Shown here piece by piece: positions 13,948 to 26,133 of a stretch of 64,000 nucleotides of DNA. Position 1 is the stretch's first letter; the number at the start of each line of letters is the position of its first letter. Source of the stretch: Cotesia glomerata (Eukaryota; Arthropoda; Insecta; Hymenoptera; Braconidae). Below the pieces are notes generated by a model. That model was not told the origin of the DNA, made no database searches, and saw nothing but the letters and a program-made list of their open reading frames with translations. A program made the translations under genes and the position numbers. The DNA lies in contig NC_058162.1 in assembly GCF_020080835.1 (NCBI RefSeq), positions 9,253,323 to 9,317,322 of the forward strand, read 5' to 3'.

Positions 13948-13948
<1 letters not shown>
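11531..13948. other. Non-coding stretch with a higher-complexity block
   Basis: The block at about 11650-12190 is less AT-biased and ends in GAGTAGAGTACAG followed by GTAAGG, which resembles a 5' splice site. It might be an untranslated exon on the plus strand, but nothing else supports that. A (TA)n array lies at 11822-11877. The rest is AT-rich with no recognisable gene. Confidence 0.35.
11822..11877. repeat. (TA)n microsatellite
   Basis: About 28 uninterrupted TA units. Confidence 0.95.
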
Positions 13949-13979
<31 letters not shown>

Positions 13980-13980
13980 C
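13949..13980. repeat. (TA)n microsatellite
   Basis: About 15 TA units. The overlapping open frames around 13809-14310 are carried by this array and low-complexity sequence and are not supported as genes. Confidence 0.9.
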
Positions 13981-14570
13981 GAAGCAGTAAGTAGTGTAGT
14001 TCTAGGGTGCCACATGCAGCGCAATTGGACTACGGAACGTTTCATAAGGGATATGATCATCCTTGTGTACTTGCTGCACTTTCATAGATACTCATACAAG
14101 TACACAGTCTATGGGCTAAACATGTATTACATATACATGTATGTATATGTGAGTGCACTGTGCACTCTGTACTCTGTACTCTCAGTGTATGCCACTATTA
14201 CCCCTTCAGTCAGTTATAAACTTTTTTACTGTCCCACAACGTCTACCGGCAAAGCAATCTCTTTTTATTTTTCCCAGTACTCGTTATACGAGTCTACGAA
14301 AAAATATTAAAAAATAGAATATAACAAAGTAAAAATAGAAAAATATTGTTTTTAATAAATTGGTTCATTTTTTTCGAGTGTATGAAATTTTTAATGATTT
14401 TTATTTCTTGGAATAAATATTAATTTTGATTATTTTTATTTAAATATTTAAATTGTCAGAAAAAATAAAATGTTGTTTGAAAAATTTCCGCGAAAAATTA
14501 TGATATATTATTTCTCCAAAAACTAACCAATTTTTAAATCGAAATTGAAATTTATTTTTACTATTAGTAA

Positions 14571-15292
14571 GGGGCACACCTACTGTGAAATTTTTCAAAA
14601 ATCGATTTTTTTTTATTCATATTTCGATAGGTTATACCTTTAAAAATAACATACTAAAATTTTTAATCGATATTCCAAATAGTTTTTGAGTTACAGCCAT
14701 TTCTAGAGTAGCTGCTCGGCATTTAGAATAGGATCATTTTATCTTTAAACGCGTTTTTCTCGAAACAGCATTTTTCGAATTTGCTACAGTGATTACTCGA
14801 AGACAAATGATCCGATCACTATAAAATTTTTTTCTGCATGTTCTGTATATAGTTCTCCATACAATGACTTACTTGTTTTTTGATCTGATCAAAAATTGAA
14901 TTTTGGCAGGCCAAAAACGACCAAAATTTTGGGTAAAATTCAACTTTTTTTTTTTTTAACGCCGCCATTTTGTCAATTTTTGATATTTTTCTTCGGCCGT
15001 AGGTCATTGTACGGACAATATTTTCTAATTCAACGAGAATTTTATTTTTTCTGGTTTCATCCACGGAGAAGGCCGGAATCACTGCAGCAAGGAAAGACCT
15101 TTTTTTTTAGCGCCGTCAGAGATCACATGTAACTCGAAAAATATTTAATTTTTTTCTTCAAAAATTTTACTGTGTATTCTTAAAATATGTATAAATATAC
15201 CCTTAAAATTTTAAAACAATTAATACAGTAGTTTTTTTTATTTTAATTCCCAAAAATCGCCTTTTTTTAGGCTGTCACACTAGGTGTGCCCC
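14571..15292. mobile_element. Non-autonomous TIR element, TTAA-type target
   Basis: A 722-bp element starts with GGGGCACACCTACTGTGA and ends with the inverted match CACACTAGGTGTGCCCC. The right flank is TTAA; the left flank reads GTAA, which I interpret as a mutated target duplication. Just inside the TIR is AAAAATCGATTTTTTT, also found inside the TIR of the element at 41522-42974, so the two are probably related families. Open frames on both strands (14819-15082 minus, 14896-15132 plus) overlap each other and match nothing I know. TTAA targets are typical of piggyBac and Kolobok DNA transposons. Confidence 0.7.
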
Positions 15293-17823
15293 TTAAAATC
15301 ATTTTTTAATTTCTCAAAAATTATTGGTCCTCATAATTATTAAATAAATAAATAAAAATAATAAACAAATTTTTGTTGTGTATCTACTTTTAGTTTGAAA
15401 AGTTTTGCATAATTATATTATTACAATGATTGGAAACTATTGTATTCTGAAAGGCTATTTAATACTCATTCTAGGCAGTAAATTTTACCTAAAATTAAGA
15501 AAACTATTCATTTAATACCAAAAATGCTTACAATGTGACAATTGAATATTATAATAAACTACTTAATTAATTAAAAACATTGAATGTTTCGAAGAAGAAT
15601 TTGTAATTGGGATAGAAATATTGACTGTTAGACACCTTTTGGTCTTTTCTATGTTTTGAAAAGACTTCTGTATAATATTTTTTTTGTTATGGTACTTGTA
15701 ATTTTGTTCGTTACATTACTTATTATATTTTCTTGATTTAATTAATGTTTAAGTAACTTTTGTATTTTCTTTTTTCTAGTTTCTATGAACAGGTGTAATG
15801 AACTTCTATAGAATGTATATTCAGAAATAAATAAATATAAAAATTAGTCATTATTTTAATGAACAGTATTTACGAATATTGAAAAACCATGTTAATAATA
15901 TATCTTTTAGAATCAATTGAAATAAAATATTAAAATAATTAATTTGTGAATTATATGATGTGATGGTTTTTGAAAACCATTTTGACGCTTTTTGATGTTA
16001 TATTGGTATGAAAATATATGAATTTAATTCCATATGAATTGGAATACAAAGTTTATTCTGTAGAAAAATTCAATAAAATATGAGAATATTTGAGATAAAA
16101 GGTTTTTTTTTAGAGCCGAAATTCCGATTAAATGAAAACACTAAAACTTATTTAACAGTCTGTTTGATGTACGCTATAGACTATGAGTTGCATCGTAAAT
16201 ATTTCAATGGAATTTAATATTTTTTTTAATTGTTAAAAAAATAATATTTTGAATTGTAAATATTTAATAGGAAAATATTTTAGTAACTTTACACGCTTCG
16301 AGAAATTTAATTATTTGGGGAAATGCTAATGAAAGTTGGAAAAATATTTTATTTATACATATTGTTAAAATTTATCGCTTGGAAAATATGGAAGGTAAAA
16401 ATATTGAGTTTGTTCTAAACTTTTTTGGGAAACAATTTTTATTTTTACGTAAATTAACGGATAAATTTTAATCGTATAAGCTGTGAATTAATTTTTGTTA
16501 CGATATTTTTGGAATGAACTTTGAATATCAATAACTGTCAAATTCGTTTGAATAATAATTCAAACTTTAACTCATTCTAAATATCAGACCTCTGGCTATA
16601 TTTTAACCTATCTACCAATTAATCAGCCTTAATTAGAACACGAGATATAAATTATCAAAAGCAACTAGGTTTCATAGAATTATTTCAATTAATAAATTCC
16701 CTTGAATGGTTAAAAATTCATAACTTTTGAATTCGGTTATATCATCGTACCAGTTTTGACATCTTTCTGATGAATATTTGATAAAACCCAAAATATTTTA
16801 TTCCCAACACGATCATCTCGTCTAGTCGAGATCAGATCTTGTTTTTTTTATTTAAAAATTTACAAGTTCTAAAATTAATCGGTGAATAAATAATCCAGCA
16901 CTATTCTTAAATCTCAGACTTTCTGGTAAGATGTTAAATGATTTTATGGATCAATAGTTTCCTCGAGATAAAAACAGAAATATCTTTCTGTTGCTAACTA
17001 TTACTTTATATAATAATAAAGGTCTATTTAGTAAAAATATAAAATTATGAAATAAAGGAATGTAAAATTGGAGTTCACGCGTAGAAATTAAAGCGTTAAA
17101 ATTTCACAACGAAATCCCAATAGGTCAATATAAAAACCAAAATGTTGAAACCTTATCCTTCAAATTATTTTAAATATACATTAAAATTTTATAATCGTCT
17201 TAAAATATTTTATTGTAACGAACAGAATTACAATTAAATTTAAAATTTTCATTTTTTTCAGATTAAATAAAATGGTTATAAGTCAAATTTCAATTCTTTT
17301 GTGGTGACAACAAGCTCAAAATTTCGACTCAATATTAAGACTCAAAAAATAATCATAAAAATTTTTTTAAGACTAGAACAAATAAAAAATGAACTTTAAT
17401 TTTCTTTTCAATAAAAGTTTTTCATAGTTGCAACTAATGAATTACTTTTTTAAAAAGTTTTTCCAAATTGAAGACAATATCAATCTTCATTTTTTTTTTT
17501 TTTCAATGAAAAAAAAATTAACACAACAGTCCTGATTTATCTTTCTTTTAAAATAACATGAAAATAAAGTTAGGCGATATCTGACAATTTTAAAAATTTT
17601 TAATATTCAAAAATTCCTCATGTAAAAAATTTAAAAAGGAATATTTAATGATTCTTTTAATTTGAATTTAGTTAATGAAAAAAAAAAATAAATAAATAAA
17701 TAAAGCAATAATTCAATTTCATAAAATAACTCGAATAATTTTTATCACCGTTCAATTGAAGAGTCATAAGAAAACAACAGCTTAATAAATCAAATTGACA
17801 CGATTAAAAAAAAATAAACTCAC
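15293..17823. other. AT-rich stretch, likely first intron of the tetraspanin
   Basis: No gene or clear repeat seen. It lies directly downstream (minus strand) of the GTGAGT donor of the tetraspanin exon, so it should be intron. I looked for a second tetraspanin exon (the CCG-bearing loop and transmembrane segments 2-3) in 1-17823 and did not find one. Confidence 0.5.
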
Positions 17824-17910
17824 CCAAAACAAGACGTTAAATCCAAAGATCACATACTTGAGGCAACAGCTCACTTCACTAGTATCCCTTCGGTATTTTC
17901 TAGCCGGCAT
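17824..17910 (-). CDS. First coding exon of a TspanC8-type tetraspanin (partial gene)
   Basis: The 87-base exon encodes exactly 29 residues, starting MPARKYRRDTSEVSCCLKY and ending in IFGFNVLFW, followed at once by a GTGAGT splice donor in phase 0. It contains the membrane-proximal palmitoylatable CC pair and the start of transmembrane helix 1. From family knowledge, the EVSCCxKYxIFGFNVxFW pattern is characteristic of the TSPAN5/14/17/33 group and its insect orthologues (such as Drosophila Tsp26A/Tsp86D/Tsp3A), which escort ADAM10 through the secretory pathway and so influence Notch signalling. The rest of the protein was not found in the 17.8 kb downstream, so the first intron is probably long and crosses the window edge. 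The orthologue is not fixed from 29 residues, so no symbol is given. Confidence 0.85.
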
Positions 17911-18800
17911 GATTACAACACACTTATCTCCCTTGCGTTACCAGATGCGTTTTTCGCGCCCTCGGACACACACGCGCACATGTGCACCCCGAGTACTCAC
18001 ATCAGCTAAATGTGAAATATCACAGCACCTTCTGAAAATCACAACAAATACCCGTCTTGTAATCACTTTTATTTCTTTACAACTATAACTATAACTACAA
18101 CTTATTCTATCTGAACCCGGATCCAGAAAAACAGATCAGCTGATCACATAACAATGTCCCGCATACCCGCGGTAACTGGCATTGTCACGTTACAGCTGCT
18201 CCAGCTGCACAACAGCTACTAGCGAGCCAAAGACTCAAGACCAGTACAGTACCAGTACCAGACACTAGTCACCAGTTACCAGTCACCAGCTTGATCATCA
18301 CCCGCGACATTCCCTCCAAGGCTCAATAACTTTTTATCAACTTACTTCATTTAATTTATATTTACTCTCTCTAAAATATTATATTTTACTTTTAATTGTT
18401 CCGAAATGAGTTTTATTTTCGACGAACAGCTTCCTAAATTTATTCCCGTTTTAATTTTTTTTTCAGTTTCAACTTTACCATTTTAACTATTTACTGTCTT
18501 TTTTTTTTAAACAGAAAAATTTTTTTCAAATTAACTAATCATTTTTGTTTTTGTTTTTAAAATCGAAACCCGACTGCCGGAGCGATCTTCAACAGGACTC
18601 AACGATAACTGGTTAGAGAGAACTCGTGCAACTACCTGCTGTTTGTTGATCGCGCATGCGTCAAATAAACCCGCCGGTTAATTCATCCCCTCGGCATTTC
18701 AACCCCACGGGATTGGAGTCACCCCCTCGCAACTAAGCGTAGTCTGCTGACTGTGACTACCCCGGCTCTCTAAGTATCGCTTCTCTTTATTTTTATTATT
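17911..18800 (-). promoter_or_regulatory. GC-richer upstream region of the tetraspanin gene
   Basis: Upstream of the tetraspanin start, base composition rises sharply compared with both flanks. It contains clustered E-boxes (CAGCTG, repeated around 18193-18225), a GTACCAGTACCAG-type short repeat near 18245-18290, and CpG-bearing stretches around 17950-17990 and 18560-18780. These are what one would expect of a 5' UTR and promoter. No TATA box or start site could be fixed. The plus-strand open frame at 17795-18088 is antisense to this region and is not a gene. Confidence 0.45.
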
Positions 18801-20512
18801 TTCTTATCTACTTCACCCGATTTATAAGCTACACAATTATGCTTCGTAACAAAAAGAGGGTGAATAAAAATGTAAATAGTTTTTCAAAATTTTACTCAAC
18901 CTTGGGGTGAAATTAAAAAAAAACTAATTTTATTAAAAATTGTTTTAGATTAAAATTGAAAATTTATACAGAAGTCTTATGCGAATTTTTGCACCTGTAA
19001 ATTTTAATTTTTCTAATCACACAATAAAAAATTTTGCGTTAATTAACTTAAATATTTAACACTATTTTGAGTTGATTTAAAAAAATTAACACAAAAAAGT
19101 GTTAAATATTTAACACAAAATTTTTTGACGCAATGACACAAAATCTTTTACTGTGTGAAAATAAATAATTTTTATCGCGCGAAAATTTATGCGGCGCTTA
19201 ATGCAAGAAATTCAAGTTTTACTCGAATAATATTTAATTTCCATTAACACCAGACTAGACTGCTGAAGACAAGTAGTTTTATAATTAAATATAATATTTA
19301 TGTTGTAGATGCAATCGATAAACTTTTAGTTTTATTTGTTTTGATGAGTCACTAATCGTAGAAATATTTGAGTTGTATCCATTTAGTATATAGTGTATGG
19401 TGTACAGACGATAAAAGGAGAATAATTATTGAATTCGATCCGGAATCGGTAAATAAGTTTCGTCAGCTCTCGCACAGTAGCCTGCAATCATGAACCGCGA
19501 AGGTCGGAGTAATTAGATTCCAAGTGGGTCAAAGTTATATATATGTGTACTTTAGACCGGGATTGAGAATTATTGAGACGGATCTGAAGATTTTATGATG
19601 TGCGTTTTGAGATTGTTCGAGGAAATGCAATAGGAAAGGATATATTAAAGAGACGTTGCTTAATTTACGATTTCAAATCTTGCGATTTAAATATTGTTTG
19701 TTTATGATCTATTGTGGACTTGTTTATATTTTGTTGTAACATCCTAGCGTAGTGAAAGTCGTGGAAATTTTTTTTGTTCTTAATATAAATAATTGGTATT
19801 TCAACTATGAGTTTTGATAATTAATTCACAGGTTTTAAATTTTAAACACAATAAATTACTCAAGAAAAGATTTTAAGAGTTATGAGTGGTAAATTTTAGA
19901 GTACGCTTTATTTTCGTTAATAAAATATAACGCTATTCTGCCTCTATTTACAAATTTATGCTTATGTTTTAGTCATACAGAAAATTATTCATTATTTCTT
20001 TAATAGAAGACCTTTGTTACAAAAATATTAACTCAGATTTTCATGATAAATTGTTACAAGAAATAATTATCTTATAATATTTAAAAAGTAATTAAATTAA
20101 CAGTAATTATTTTTTATTTTTAGAATTAAACTTAATTCTTTTGATAGCTATTTTAAGTTTCCACAGTTTTATACTTTCTTTATAAAAAATAACTAACTAA
20201 TGTGAGTTTTTAAATAAATTTAATTTAATAATAAAAGTTGAAAAAATCAGACCCTTATGAAAAAATTGAAATTTAAAATCATTAATTTTTTAAATTCTAT
20301 TATTTAATTAAAAACTTTATCAATTCACGAAAAGTTTTAAGTTAATTTTTCACTTTAATAAATTTATAGATAACAATTCCTCAATTATAAATTATTTAAT
20401 AATTGAAAATCTTTTAAATAATAAAAAACTAACATTAAAATTAAAAAAAAAAAAAAAAAAATTGTCCTACAAACTAAAATTTAACAATCTAAAATCTAGA
20501 TATCAACCAAGA
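18801..20512. other. AT-rich intergenic stretch
   Basis: Lies between the tetraspanin 5' region and the 3' end of the astakine-like gene. It contains one MITE (19018-19157) and a slightly GC-richer patch at 19420-19600, with no supported gene. An A-run at 20444-20460 lies just downstream of the astakine-like stop codon. Confidence 0.5.
19018..19157. repeat. MITE family B, copy 1
   Basis: A 140-bp palindromic element running from CACACAATAAAAAATTTTGC to its mirror TTTTACTGTGTG, with internal TTAAATATTTAACACT motifs. It shares TIR and internal motifs with 59688-59850. Non-coding. Confidence 0.75.
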
Positions 20513-20959
20513 TCAATTTTCATCACTAACACCATTAGTTTTAATAAACTTCTCAATCTCCTCCTGCTCATCATCGTGAATTTGATGACAAGAGCCAGTT
20601 TTTCTACCACAAACAAGCCCTTTCTTGCAAGGACACACCACATAATGGGCTTCTTTGACATAAAACTTGGTGCTGTCAGGATACGTCAGAGTAGTGTTCG
20701 TTATTTTGTTGACTTCGGGTCGGCAAATTTCGTCTAATTGACGTCGCTCCTGGCACGTGGGGATAGTGAATCTGTAACCGCTCATTACACAGCAATCTCC
20801 AGGATAACAATCATAATCGCTTGAACATTGTCCTGGTGCAAGTGGACCAGATTTTGTCAGCATTGCTCGAGTTGGCTCCTCTCCTTTTTGCTCAGGGTGT
20901 CCGAGAACAAAGCAGACACTCGTCAGCACAAGTGCCAGTACGACACTTCGTGTAGTCAT
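20513..20959 (-). CDS. Secreted astakine/prokineticin-like cytokine
   Basis: Encodes 148 residues. Residues 1-20 (MTTRSVVLALVLTSVCFVLG) form a clear signal peptide. The mature part has ten cysteines in the prokineticin arrangement: GQC, DYDC, GDCC, PTC, EIC, then VCPC, LVC and GSC, enough for five disulfides. From family knowledge, astakines are invertebrate prokineticin-domain cytokines that drive haematopoiesis, and they lack the N-terminal AVIT motif of vertebrate prokineticins; none is seen here. I chose the start at 20959 because it begins the signal peptide and because TTTTTTAG followed by ATCCGAGG, just upstream, looks like a splice acceptor, implying a 5' UTR exon further right. In-frame extension to 21028 would put an implausible segment before the signal peptide. 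The acidic tail (DDEQEEIEKF) ends at a TGA. Confidence 0.85.
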   Translation of the reverse strand: MTTRSVVLALVLTSVCFVLGHPEQKGEEPTRAMLTKSGPLAPGQCSSDYDCYPGDCCVMSGYRFTIPTCQERRQLDEICRPEVNKITNTTLTYPDSTKFYVKEAHYVVCPCKKGLVCGRKTGSCHQIHDDEQEEIEKFIKTNGVSDEN

Positions 20960-22019
20960 TCTTGACCTCGGATCTAAAAAAGTATATTTCTTTTTATTAT
21001 TCTGCAAAAAAGAAGTATCAAAAACCAATTAATTTGTAGTTAATCACGCTCGTTAATTTTATATGACAAAAATAGATCGATAATGATAACAATAAATAAT
21101 AAATATGAGAACTTATTGTTACCTTGGTCCGCGGAATCTTTCGATTGATTTAAAAATAATAAACTCTTGATAAATAGATTTTTTATTATTTATTATGACT
21201 TATGAGTTATTTATATCGTCGATGTAATGCTGTTATGAACATATGCCTTATTTAAATACATTACCAAGGAAATATGAATTTTTAATTCCAGCCTTGACAT
21301 ATGGCTATTTTTTATAATTGACGCCATAATTTAAACCACCTCATATTTCTTAATATCAATTTAGAGAAATAAATAGAAATAGAACACGACAAGTAACAAG
21401 TATAAATTATATTTTATTACTTACCGGAAGAATAAATCAATGATCAATTAAAACTAATTATTTTGTTTGCTTAATCATAGATTGCGTGTAAACTAAATGA
21501 TTTTTAATTCAATCACTGTTTAAATACCTTTTTATAACGCGTTATTATTTCAGTTTCAATACGCATGCGTTGCGTTTTTTGATTTAATTTCTTTGAAATT
21601 TTTTGTTTTTCTTACCTGCTGATGGTTTTCATAAATTAATGAAAACCGCGTTGGTGATTGAAGAATAATTACCGAGTGTTGATACAGAACGAAAAAAGTT
21701 ATTCTGCCGTGTAAAGTATTTAATATTTAGAAATATTTGATTTAAGAATTAATTTTTTAAATTAACAATTGAATATATGAAAATAAAGTTTCCATTTTTT
21801 TTAAATAATTTTTCAGATTAAATCAGACTAAGATTTGTTTTAGCAACACAAATTTATAATGTAAAGAGTAAACTTATTTATTGTTGTTGTATGAAAACTG
21901 TAAATTTACATCAATTCATTATTTATCCAATTATAAAAGTAGAAAAATATCAATAATCTAATTAAATAAGTATTGGCAATATGAAAACTAATTAACTTTA
22001 TATCCAAAAAAACTACAAT
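20960..22019. other. Astakine 5' region and intergenic sequence
   Basis: Contains the presumed 5' UTR acceptor of the astakine-like gene. GACCAAG followed by GTAACA on the minus strand near 21122 is a possible matching donor. A palindromic ACGCATGCGT at 21561-21570 resembles an NRF1-type site. Otherwise the stretch is AT-rich with no other gene. Confidence 0.4.
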
Positions 22020-24638
22020 TTATCCAGAAGCATCCTGGTCTTCAATAAACTTTTGAAGCAGCGATTTATCCAGAGGAATATCCAGATACTCAGCACCATC
22101 AACATTGCGCTTGGTCTTGACAAGTTTGTGATCAAGAAACTCTGTCAGCTGAGCGCGTAGAGCAATATCCGAGCTGACGAGGAACCTCTCTCGAGCACTG
22201 CGGTACAAGTCCTTGAAAGCCATGCCATGATAGAAAGTATTCTTAGCATTCTCAATCTGGTACTTGACAAGAATTGTATAAATCGCTTTTGCATTGGTCG
22301 TCAAAGACGCGAATACATTTCTTAGAGAAGACAGAGCAAGAGCTCCACTGCGCTGCACCAGGAGTGAGCTCTCATAAGAAGTTTCTGCTTCGTACGGCAA
22401 CAGAGTCGTAGTGTCCCACCAGTAGAAATTGTACCTGGCTCGCTTGACGTTGTCCCATAGCATTGGAGCGTTTATGTGATCAACAGATGCTACCATCCTT
22501 ACATTCGCGATGGCTGCGAGTCGCGAGAGCATATCCTGGGATTTGTTTGACCTCAACATCGCACCATCAATGTTATGGACCAGCAAATACAAACGATCAT
22601 CAGGATTCTTCTTCATCGTGCTCTCGATTATCGTGAAGCAATCGTTTATGTTTGAAGGACACTCTAACTCTAGAAGCTCCGTTATTATTCCTTCGAGTAT
22701 GTCTTTTATAGTCAGACTGGGAAAGAAACCGTTTATTACTAACGTCGGGTGCTCGGATAATATTTCCTGGTGAAAATCGTTTATCAGATTTCTTTTGGAG
22801 CCCAATCCGTGTAGTAGTAAACTGTAACCTTCTCTATAACATTTAAAGTAAATAAAATATATTATTCAGAATTTATTCTTTAATTAAAGAATAAGTTATA
22901 AGTTAATTTAATTAATATTTTTTACTTATTTGACGTCCAGATCTTATTGCTTGCATTTTAATGTCTATAAAAGTTTTTTGCTTTTATATCCACTGATGTT
23001 ATTTCATAAATTTATATTAATTATAAATTTTGGAAACACAAATTTTTGGTTAAAAAAAAAAACCACTATTTTCTTCTGATAAAATTACTTCGATAAAAAA
23101 AATCAATATTCTATCATGAGTCTGGTGATAGTCGAATTTTATTACTGTTTAGTAAAAATTAACTATACTTTTATAATTAAAGTATTTGAGCCGCGTTAAA
23201 ATAATCAAATATTTATAGTTTAGCTATGAATATTTTCTGAGTAATTTGCTTTAAGCTCTCTTCGTATATTTAATAATCAAAGAATAAAATTTATGCATTT
23301 ATGTCAGCATTAAAAATTGTTCAGGTAAATTTTATTTAAAGCATAAAAGTACTTACTCAAGTATGCGATACCACATGGGAAATAAACTTCTATAATTATC
23401 CAAAAGTTCTTGAATTCCTTCTAAATGTTTTCTTGATATATAATTTTTATCTTTTAGCAACTCTTGGAGCTTTTCCTCATTCATTTTTGGATTTTTTAAT
23501 TTTCCCAGCGTGTGATCTGAAGTGAGAGCTTTCTCTGATTGAGTTTCAAAGTACTCGTCTGTCTTGAGATGCTGTAATTTAGAAAATCATAAAAAATTAA
23601 TTTGTTTGAATAAAAAAAATTAAAATTATTGTAATTAGCTTACGTAATCACGATAAACAATAGTATTCTTAGATTTTCCACGCCTGCAAGGAGTGATTGG
23701 AGTCTGAATTTTTTTAGCAACTCTCTGGTTTTTTTTCGGTGTAACATTTCCAGCATTATTCTCCACATCTGACTGATTGCTGGCATCAGAATCAATAGTG
23801 CCATCATTACACTCCTCTTCATCGTCACTGTCAGAAGGCTCGTACTCACTTCCTTCGGTCACTGACTCGCTCTCACTGTCAAAATGAACCTGCCGTTTTT
23901 TCACAGCAGATCTGACTTTAGCTGGAGACAGCTCGTCTATTTTTTCAGCCAACACACGGACTGACATAAGATTTTTGGATACCGATGCTGGCGTTCTAAG
24001 AGTCTGGGATTGCTTCGCCTTCTCAGTCATCGCATTCTTCTTCACCGGAGTCTGGAATCCGTAGATACGATTCCCGCTGACATCTTTGTCGTCAAACAGT
24101 ATTGTGGATCTTTGTACCTCTTCATCTATTCCCGCGAGTTCTTTTTCCAGTTCCTCTGGCAGTAAATTTTTTTGTTCTTCTTTATCAACTACATCATGTG
24201 TCTCTGTTTGGCTGTTTTTGCGTTTATCTGAAAAATTTTTTTTTTTAATTACAAAATGTTGAGATAAGAACGTACTGAAATTAGCTGATAATTTTCTAAA
24301 ACTGGAATTAGCTGATATCTGATGATTTTTTTTTTTAGAAATAAATTTATAAAAGAAAATTTTCTAAAAAATTTTTCTATGCAAATAATTTACTAAAAAA
24401 AATATTATAAATTTTTCTAAATAAACATAAGTGCAAATTTTTATGAGAATACTATTTTTAATGAATTATTTGTTTTAAAAAACTTAATGGAAAAATGGCT
24501 GCTGATTCATACAATTCAATACAACAGGTTACTTGAAAAAATTTACGTACTCTTAACCGGTGACAGATCAACATATTCACTCAAATAATTAACCGGCTGC
24601 TGAAGACGACGAGACCGGCGTAAATTCTTTTCACTCAT
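22020..24638 (-). CDS. Orc2: Origin recognition complex subunit 2 (four exons)
   Basis: Exons read on the minus strand are 24638-24551, 24227-23644, 23571-23357 and 22833-22020. Donors are GTACGT, GTAAGC and GTAAGT; acceptors are TTCAG, TACAG and TATAG; and phases match throughout. The 1701 bases give 566 residues, close to the roughly 577 of human ORC2. The N-terminal third is basic and then acidic and disordered (DSESESVTEGSEYEPSDSDD), with a YGFQTP motif. The conserved C-terminal half has a degenerate AAA+ P-loop region (LLLHGLGSKRNL), VINGFFPSLTI, HNIDG at the Walker B position and DHINAPMLWD, followed by a winged-helix region (residues after about 480). ORC2 is a nuclear ORC core subunit needed to license replication origins. 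The gene is divergent from Vps26, with about 1.5 kb between start codons. The start is the first ATG of exon 1, in MSEKNLRRSRR. Confidence 0.95.
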
Positions 24639-26133
24639 TATTTTTATTTAATATATTGTTAATCTAAATAATTTATCTCTAACTACTCTGCGATCGTGAT
24701 GTATTGTTTGCAAACAGTTGCGGTCAGTTGCGGTGCTTTGAACGTTACAAGCCGGCTGAACTTTTTAGCGTTCATTTTCGGAAATCCGCACTAGGTGGCG
24801 ACGCACCTTATTTTTAAAAATTCAACCTTTAATTTTGAACCAACAAAAACAATTCCTTTAATATAAATAAATTGTTAATAATTAGTTATGAATTAAAAAT
24901 TCAAATACTTATAGTAAGTTCTCGAATAAAAGAAAAAAAAAATGGTACGACTTTAATTTTTGCGTCTAATTATTTCAAAAAAATTAGATTTTTAATTTAT
25001 TTAAATTTCTTCGTGTTAACTTTTTTTTCTAATTTTTTTTGTCATAATTTGTTTGTTAAAAAAATTATAAAATATCTGCTAAATTAATTTTCATAATTAT
25101 CAGGCGTCGGTTAGTTTTTAAATTAATAAAAAATCAGTCAGATGTCGTTACTCTTTTTCTCACATCTTCTGACACATACATAATTCACCATTCATACATA
25201 GGCTTAGGCTCAGAAATAATCACAAGTGTTTGTAAAATAAAAGTATGTAATATAACGGGCGTTTATTAAAAAACAGTCGAGTGGACACCGTGCCGTGAAT
25301 TTACGGGGTTGACAACAATCATCGGGGTACTCGGACAATATCAATTATCAATGTACCAGCAATAGTGTACATCCACCTACCCGCACATACATACCCACAT
25401 ACACTTGAGATTGTGATTTCCAATTACTGATTACTCTCATGTTACCTTAATCACCGATAATCTTTAGTAAAAAATTAAAAAAAAAAAATCCAGCAATGCG
25501 AGTTAATTAATAATTTTAAATTTGCTGATTGTTGCTTTTATACAAATGCACTAACAACAATACCAGTAATAGTAACAATTGTAATAAGTGGTAATGATGA
25601 TCAATAAATATAATAATTCCATCACTAACGAATAAGAATTTTTTACAGATGTACATACATTTAAATATATGTAATTTGACAGTGGTTAGATGAATAGTGG
25701 CATCAAGAGGGGGATAGATTGTTCCGCCATATTTAGCAACTTGTGACTTATACATACATATATACTCATAATACTTATAGGCATATACACGTTAATATAT
25801 ATATATATATATATATACGAAGAATATAATAGTGTGCACAGTGGATTAACCCTGACTCTTTCAGTATCGTGCAATAACCAAATTTATTTGTAACTTTTTA
25901 TTTAACCTCATCAAATCAATCATATATTTATATATACATAGATATATTCATTGTATTATTAAGTAAACCATGATTACCATGCCTTGGTTTACATCGTATA
26001 CAAATTAGTGTGTACAAGAAGAAGATAATAGTTTTTTTATAACCAGTCTGTCATCGAACTTCTCTTTTACTTCTACCTCCTACTTGTTCTTAATAAATTG
26101 CATCACAGTTGTGATTCAACAGCGATTTTAAAA
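24639..26133. other. Intergenic region between divergent ORC2 and Vps26
   Basis: The part next to ORC2 (24639-24830) is GC-richer and probably holds its promoter and 5' UTR. The rest is AT-rich, with a (TA)n run at 25797-25817 and CATACATAC-type short repeats. The open frames at 25516-25755 and 25686-25874 are low complexity and are not supported. The Vps26 5' UTR should lie just before 26134. Confidence 0.5.
25797..25817. repeat. (TA)n microsatellite
   Basis: About ten TA units in the Vps26 upstream region. Confidence 0.85.

Noticed and set aside
17795..18088. 97-residue plus-strand frame
   Set aside because: It is antisense to the tetraspanin first exon and its 5' region; the minus-strand reading has the family motifs.
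20960..21028. N-terminal extension of the astakine-like protein to the ATG at 21028
   Set aside because: It would bury the signal peptide behind a polar segment, and a good splice acceptor lies between the two ATGs.
22510..22773. 87-residue plus-strand frame
   Set aside because: It is antisense to the conserved last exon of ORC2.
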